A stretch of DNA of 8,329 bases, from NCBI GenBank assembly GCA_007120055.1, contig SKOL01000153.1, positions 1-8,329 on the forward strand, in the 5' to 3' direction. Below the pieces are notes generated by a model. That model searched no databases. It had not been told where the DNA came from and was given only the letters and a program-made list of their open reading frames with translations. Below, one piece after another: positions 4,778 through 8,329 of the stretch. Source of the stretch: Anaerobacillus sp. (GTDB lineage Bacteria; Bacillota; Bacilli; Bacillales_H; Anaerobacillaceae). Made by a program: the position numbers and the translations under genes. Position 1 is the stretch's first letter; the number at the start of each line of letters is the position of its first letter.

Positions 4778-5413
4778 ATGAAAAAAATCGGTAAATCATT
4801 TTTGATATATTTTATTGGGATAGTTGTATTAACATTAGGAATTACTCTCACCATTCAATCTCAATTAGGTACTTCGCCTTTTGATGCATTACTCGTTGGT
4901 TTATTTCGCACATTTGGATTAACGATAGGTAGTTGGGAAATTGTTGTTGGGTCTGCTATGGTTTTGCTTAATGCAATAGCTTTAAAAGCAAGGCCTGAAC
5001 TTTTAGTTATATTAACTTCCATTATTACAGGATTTGGGATTGATACATGGCTTTTGTTATTAGGAGAATGGTTACTACCTAATCATTTATTAGATCAGGT
5101 TATATTATTATTACTAGGCATCCTTTTTAGCGCAATCGGTATTGCGATTTATTTAGAATCAAACTTTGCACCAAATCCTATCGATCGGTCGATGGTTATT
5201 TTAACAGATAAAACAGGTTGGTCTTTTGGTAGGTCACGGGCGATTATTAGTATTGGGTTAGTAATTATTGCTTTATTTTTCAATGGTGCTGTCGGTATTG
5301 GAACGTTGCTAAATGCATTAATTACCGGGGTTATTATCCAGTGGATCCGCCCATATGTATTGGTTATTCTTTATAAACGGCCTGTAGCATCAAAACACGT
5401 TACCATAAAATGA
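4778..5413 (+). CDS. YczE/YyaS/YitT-type integral membrane protein
   Basis: The start is ATG 4778 (MKKIGKSFL), placed by ACGGGGGAT upstream; an in-frame start 19 codons earlier lies close to the predicted transcription start and lacks a site. The 211-residue protein has about five or six hydrophobic segments: ~7-28, ~50-70, ~76-97, ~106-126, ~154-170 and ~176-198. Family hallmarks are QLGTSPFDALLVGL (29-42) near the end of helix 1, FAPNPIDRSM (130-139) and AVGIGTLLNALITG (171-184). Bacillus YczE is a membrane protein linked to production of nonribosomal peptides and polyketides, while other members are uncharacterised; no biosynthetic cluster is visible here. Its last 43 bases overlap the 3' end of the MFS gene on the other strand. 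Confidence 0.82.
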   Translation: MKKIGKSFLIYFIGIVVLTLGITLTIQSQLGTSPFDALLVGLFRTFGLTIGSWEIVVGSAMVLLNAIALKARPELLVILTSIITGFGIDTWLLLLGEWLLPNHLLDQVILLLLGILFSAIGIAIYLESNFAPNPIDRSMVILTDKTGWSFGRSRAIISIGLVIIALFFNGAVGIGTLLNALITGVIIQWIRPYVLVILYKRPVASKHVTIK

Positions 5414-6561
5414 ACGACTAACAAACCGACGACAGAAATGATTGCACCTCCGAAAAAAGCGCCGTTAAATCCGCCGATCATATAAATTAAACCGATCATC
5501 AAAGGTCCTATCGTCTGTCCTATTCTAAGCATTGCTCCGTTAAGCGCCATGTAAATCCCCCTTAATTTCATTGGCGCTTGCTCTGCTAGAAGTGCCTGTA
5601 AGCTTGGCATCGTTAATCCGTGCGCGGCACCGAAAATGAAAATCGGAATTAAAAAAAGCGATATTTCATTCACAAACGGAATCATTACCATCGAAATCGC
5701 GTAGCCACAAAAGCCTATTTTAAGAAGACTTTGTTTACGATAGCGCTTATTTAATCTCCCTAACTGACTAGCAACGACAGCCGTCGTGATAGACATCGAA
5801 AACATTAATAAACCTATAAGAAAGGAAGAAGCTTGATAAACTTTACCTAGTAAAATACTAAAATACGTTAAATAACTTCCATAAAGAATGATAAAAACGA
5901 TAACTCCAGCCCAAAAAATACCGATCACTTTTTGATCTGTAATTCCGGACCAAGCATTCCTTAAATATTGTTTAAAAGGTTGTTTAGTTTCTAGCTCAGG
6001 AACTTTGAGAAAAATCATCGCTGCAAACCCTAAAGGAATAGCGAGCCACGGTAATAAAAATGGGAAATTCCAACTCACAGCAGCTAAACTACCACCAATT
6101 AGTGGGTAAACTGCGGTTCCGACACTTAAAACACTAGCATTGTGCCCCATCACCTTTGTTCTTTCGTTCTCATCATATAAATCACCGATAATTGTCACGT
6201 TCAAAGATCCTAAACCTGCCGCACCAATCCCTTGAAAAAAACGCAACAACAACAGTGTTGAAAAATTTTGGCTGAAGCCGACCATACCTCCAGCAAGCCC
6301 AAATAATAAAAGAGAAGGAATGAGCACTTTTTTTCTCCCGAATCTGTCAGCGAGTACGCCCATTAACGGAGTTAAAATGACACCTGGAAGCGTAAAAACA
6401 GTAATTAATAGTCCTACTTGTGTTTCCGTGATATTTAATGCCGACATAATCGCAGGGAAAGCTGGCGAAACACTAGAAACCCCGAGGACAGTCATTAACG
6501 TCACACCGAAGATGACAGGCAAATTAAAAGTCCGCGCTCTTTTTTGCTTTGCACCAGCCAT
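5371..6561 (-). CDS. MFS drug:proton antiporter-type transporter (DHA1-like, 12 TM)
   Basis: ATG 6561-6559 (MAGAKQKRARTFN) follows GTGGAGTGA with 5-base spacing and is preferred over an upstream ATG that lacks a site. The 396 residues suit a 12-helix major facilitator. Motif A, GVLADRFGRKK, is at 68-78 in the loop between helices 2 and 3. RFFQGIGAAG at 107-116 fits the motif-B helix. In helix 5 the antiporter motif C is present but altered: GTAVYPLIGG (148-157) has Tyr where GP is usual. The basic N-terminus lies in the cytoplasm and a central loop with ELETKQPFKQY joins the two halves. Probable role: proton-driven export of a small organic compound; the substrate is unknown. The stop codon lies inside the YczE-like gene on the opposite strand, with no terminator between them. 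Confidence 0.88.
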   Translation of the reverse strand: MAGAKQKRARTFNLPVIFGVTLMTVLGVSSVSPAFPAIMSALNITETQVGLLITVFTLPGVILTPLMGVLADRFGRKKVLIPSLLLFGLAGGMVGFSQNFSTLLLLRFFQGIGAAGLGSLNVTIIGDLYDENERTKVMGHNASVLSVGTAVYPLIGGSLAAVSWNFPFLLPWLAIPLGFAAMIFLKVPELETKQPFKQYLRNAWSGITDQKVIGIFWAGVIVFIILYGSYLTYFSILLGKVYQASSFLIGLLMFSMSITTAVVASQLGRLNKRYRKQSLLKIGFCGYAISMVMIPFVNEISLFLIPIFIFGAAHGLTMPSLQALLAEQAPMKLRGIYMALNGAMLRIGQTIGPLMIGLIYMIGGFNGAFFGGAIISVVGLLVVHFMVTCFDATGRL

Positions 6562-6751
6562 AAAAATCACTCCACAACTTTTATATTGCAAAACTTACAA
6601 TCTGTATTAATTCTTGCTTTTTTCAATTTCAAAATCTTTATTGCCCTACTCACTTTTCCTTTCCCTATTTAACCTCATAATATATCAATATTCATAACCC
6701 GATAGAAAAATTAGTACGTATCTCCCTCATCTATTTTACACACCCCAAAGA

Positions 6752-6793
6752 AAGGTAACTCCCCAACCCTCACTGAAGGCGGAAAGTTACCTT
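6752..6793 (-). terminator. Intrinsic terminator of the cupredoxin gene
   Basis: On the minus strand, AAGGTAACTTTCC and GGGGAGTTACCTT pair over 13 positions, with two G-U pairs that exist only in the minus-strand RNA. The loop itself can fold (CCTTCA/TGAGG). TCTTTGG follows. It lies about 47 bases after the cupredoxin stop codon. The T-run is short but the stem is long. Confidence 0.7.
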
Positions 6794-6839
6794 ATCAAAA
6801 TTTTAAAAAAGATTTTCAAAATCCAATATATAGTCCCGT

Positions 6840-7256
6840 TTATTTTACGACAATATAGCCTATCATCGGGCCGTTTTGCTCAATAGTTTCATGTGCCGTA
6901 CAAACGATGCGGTAAATCCCTTCCTCTTCAATTCGAAACTTCACTATTGTTTCTTCCCCTTTCCTTACTTCATCTTTTATATTCGTTCCTTCAATATAAA
7001 ACGGATGTGATTTTCCATTTACACCGTAAATACTTAACTTGACGTCTTGCCCTTTCGGAACAAAGATCGTCCCTGGATCCCAACGATATGCTTCAATCTC
7101 TTTTCCATCATCTGTTTTTGAACTAAATTCTCCAGTGACCATTTGAATAAAAAGTTCCTCATTGTCATTATTCGCTTCAACCAGCTCTGGAGTGATTGGG
7201 TCAATAACGAAGAAAAAACAAACACTGATCAATAACCACTTCGTAATATTTTTCAT
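6840..7256 (-). CDS. Exported cupredoxin-domain (type 1 copper) protein
   Basis: ATG 7256-7254 (MKNITKWLLISV) follows GAGGTG at 6-base spacing; a GTG three codons upstream overlaps that site. The 138-residue product has a signal peptide (hydrophobic core about residues 8-18) with likely cleavage after LVEA near residue 28. The mature ~110 residues have a cupredoxin layout: IFVPKGQDVKLSIYG strands (64-78), SHPFYIEG with His84, then GIYRIVCTAHE with Cys119 and His122, and NGPMIGYIVV with Met131. This His/Cys/His/Met set is that of a blue copper site and also resembles the Cys-rich CuA loop reduced to one Cys. It acts outside the membrane and may carry copper or electrons. It is a single-gene unit with its own terminator. 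No partner oxidase or transporter gene is adjacent. Confidence 0.78.
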   Translation of the reverse strand: MKNITKWLLISVCFFFVIDPITPELVEANNDNEELFIQMVTGEFSSKTDDGKEIEAYRWDPGTIFVPKGQDVKLSIYGVNGKSHPFYIEGTNIKDEVRKGEETIVKFRIEEEGIYRIVCTAHETIEQNGPMIGYIVVK

Positions 7257-7269
7257 TTTTAACACCTCA

Positions 7270-7359
7270 ATGAAAGTATGCCAAAAATGGAAATTTTTAT
7301 TCGAAGGCTGGTTGACGCATGAGCAAGTTCTAGAGGTCGTCTATCGGATCATTGAATAA
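7270..7359 (+). other. 29-codon ORF, possible gene remnant
   Basis: ATG 7270 opens KVCQKWKFLFEGWLTHEQ followed by VLEVVYRIIE and a stop. The composition looks protein-like and amphipathic, but no ribosome binding site precedes the ATG. The frame continues upstream only as antisense to the cupredoxin gene. It may be the 3' remnant of a lost gene or chance. Confidence 0.18.
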
Positions 7360-7445
7360 AATTTATATTGCCATTAAAAAATACATATGTCTTCCCTTTC
7401 AACTAAACACATTTACTATCGATTTTCTTTTTATTCTAAAAATCA

Positions 7446-7560
7446 ATGAATTTCATAATTCGTTATTTTCGCCACTACGATCAATATATAGTTGCGTCAA
7501 AACCATTCGCAAACTATATATTTTTTAATGTGGCTCATTTTTGGTAATTATGAAATTCAC
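7446..7560. repeat. MITE-like 115-bp imperfect palindrome
   Basis: TGAATTTCATAATT (7447-7460) is inverted exactly at 7546-7559. Inside, GCCAC (7471-7475) pairs with GTGGC, and AATATATAGTTGCG (7483-7496) pairs with CGCAAACTATATATT (7508-7522) with one extra base. The segment is flanked by TCA on both sides (7443-7445 and 7561-7563), which could be a target duplication. It has no coding capacity. It lies in the 384-bp gap between the divergent cupredoxin and peptidase genes, which otherwise shows only AT-rich promoter-type sequence. Confidence 0.6.
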
Positions 7561-7640
7561 TCAAATAGGATAAATTTATTTTATTTCGAATGCCGAAATG
7601 TTAAAATAGATTTATATTTGTACATAATGGAGGAATGAAA

Positions 7641-8329
7641 ATGACGAAACGTCCAATAACAGCAGAAGATTTATGTAAATTTAAGTTTGTAGGAGATCCT
7701 GTAGTGTCTCCTAACAAAGACAAAGCTGCCTACGTGTTAACTCATGTAGATAAAGAAAAAGATGGCTATTATTCTTATATTTATGTTACTGAATTAAACG
7801 GTGAAGGTCGAAAATTCACCTCTCATTATTCAAAAGAAGGCTTAGTGAAAGATGCTGCGCCAAAGTGGTCACCAGATGGCAAAAGACTCGCTTTCCGTTC
7901 CAACCGTACAGGAAAAAATCAAGTGTGGCTTTTACATACCGATGGTGGTGAAGCGATCCAATTAACTGACGTAAAACAAGGAGTTGGTGACTTTTCTTGG
8001 TCCCCAGATGGCAAGCAGCTTGCTCTTACGATTAACGGTGATTTAAAGCTTTCCTCCGATAAAGAAGAAGAAAAATCTGAAGATAAAAGTGATGTAAAAG
8101 TAATTACTCGCCTTCGTTATAAAGGCGATGGCATTGGTATTTATAACGAAGATCGTAAACATGTTTTCTTATTCGACGTTGACACAAAGTCTTATACGAA
8201 AATTACCGAAGGCGATCATGATTTTTCTCAGCCTCGTTTTTCTCCAGATGGAAAAAGCTTAGTTTACATCGGAACGAAGGCTGAAGATAAAGAATGGGGT
8301 TACCTCCCTGCAATTTGGAAATACGATAT
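7641..8329 (+). CDS. S9-family peptidase (acylaminoacyl/dipeptidyl peptidase, YuxL-like), 5' part
   Basis: ATG 7641 follows GGAGGA at 6-base spacing. The 229 codons present cover the N-terminal beta-propeller of a prolyl-oligopeptidase-type (S9C) enzyme. It has PD40/WD40-like blade motifs [11 protein letters not shown] (75-85), [11 protein letters not shown] (119-129) and [11 protein letters not shown] (199-209). [15 protein letters not shown] (154-168) is typical of Bacillus YuxL-type acylaminoacyl peptidases. A Lys/Glu/Asp-rich insertion (140-151) lies between blades. The alpha/beta-hydrolase domain with the Ser-Asp-His triad would follow beyond the window; family members are about 650-670 residues. 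No signal peptide is seen, so it is probably cytoplasmic, degrading short or blocked peptides. Confidence 0.88.
   Translation, partial: MTKRPITAEDLCKFKFVGDPVVSPNKDKAAYVLTHVDKEKDGYYSYIYVTELNGEGRKFTSHYSKEGLVKDAAPKWSPDGKRLAFRSNRTGKNQVWLLHTDGGEAIQLTDVKQGVGDFSWSPDGKQLALTINGDLKLSSDKEEEKSEDKSDVKVITRLRYKGDGIGIYNEDRKHVFLFDVDTKSYTKITEGDHDFSQPRFSPDGKSLVYIGTKAEDKEWGYLPAIWKYD

Noticed and set aside
6320..6610. 96-codon plus-strand ORF
   Set aside because: It is antisense to the MFS motif A region, with no ribosome binding site or recognisable product.

Overview
The window looks like chromosomal DNA from a low-GC Gram-positive spore former of the Bacillaceae. It is AT-rich, uses strong GGAGG/AAGGTGG-type ribosome binding sites, and carries families typical of Bacillus relatives: a DUF1292 protein, a YczE/YitT-type membrane protein, a YuxL-like S9 peptidase and a small Tyr-rich ferritin-like protein. 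There are no rRNA or tRNA genes, no CRISPR array and no complete insertion sequence.

Layout. 1-162 (-): start of a ferritin-like protein. 309-467: three 53-bp tandem repeats. 527-907 and 907-1593 (-): a translationally coupled pair, a gamma-glutamylcyclotransferase-like protein and an N-formylglutamate-amidohydrolase-like protein. 1672-2141 (-): a hypothetical gene broken by a frameshift. 2386-2670 (+): DUF1292 protein. 2727-2904: a head-to-head repeat cluster. 3232-3759 (+): a CueP-like copper-binding lipoprotein interrupted by one in-frame TGA. 3877-4458 (-): a small HExxH metallopeptidase-like protein. 4778-5413 (+) and 5371-6561 (-): a YczE-like membrane protein and an MFS transporter whose 3' ends overlap. 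6840-7256 (-): an exported cupredoxin. 7446-7560: a MITE-like imperfect palindrome. 7641 to the end (+): the start of an S9-family peptidase.

Main result. The CueP-like gene is probably one intact selenoprotein gene rather than two ORFs or a pseudogene. The TGA at 3505-3507 falls exactly where the CueP family has the first of its three conserved copper-site cysteines. The reading frame continues for 83 codons of well-conserved CueP sequence. Exactly 18 nt after the TGA lies a GGT loop closed by a perfect 7-bp stem (CTTGACA/TGTCAAG), which is the geometry of a bacterial SECIS element. I know of no described selenocysteine-containing CueP. A second copper-type protein, the cupredoxin with a His/Cys/His/Met ligand set, lies about 3 kb away, so the window has an extracytoplasmic copper theme, although the two genes are not in one operon.

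The remaining genes look like independent short transcription units. The only clear coupling is the TAATG overlap of the gamma-glutamyl pair. Intergenic spaces are unusually rich in repeats and hairpins.
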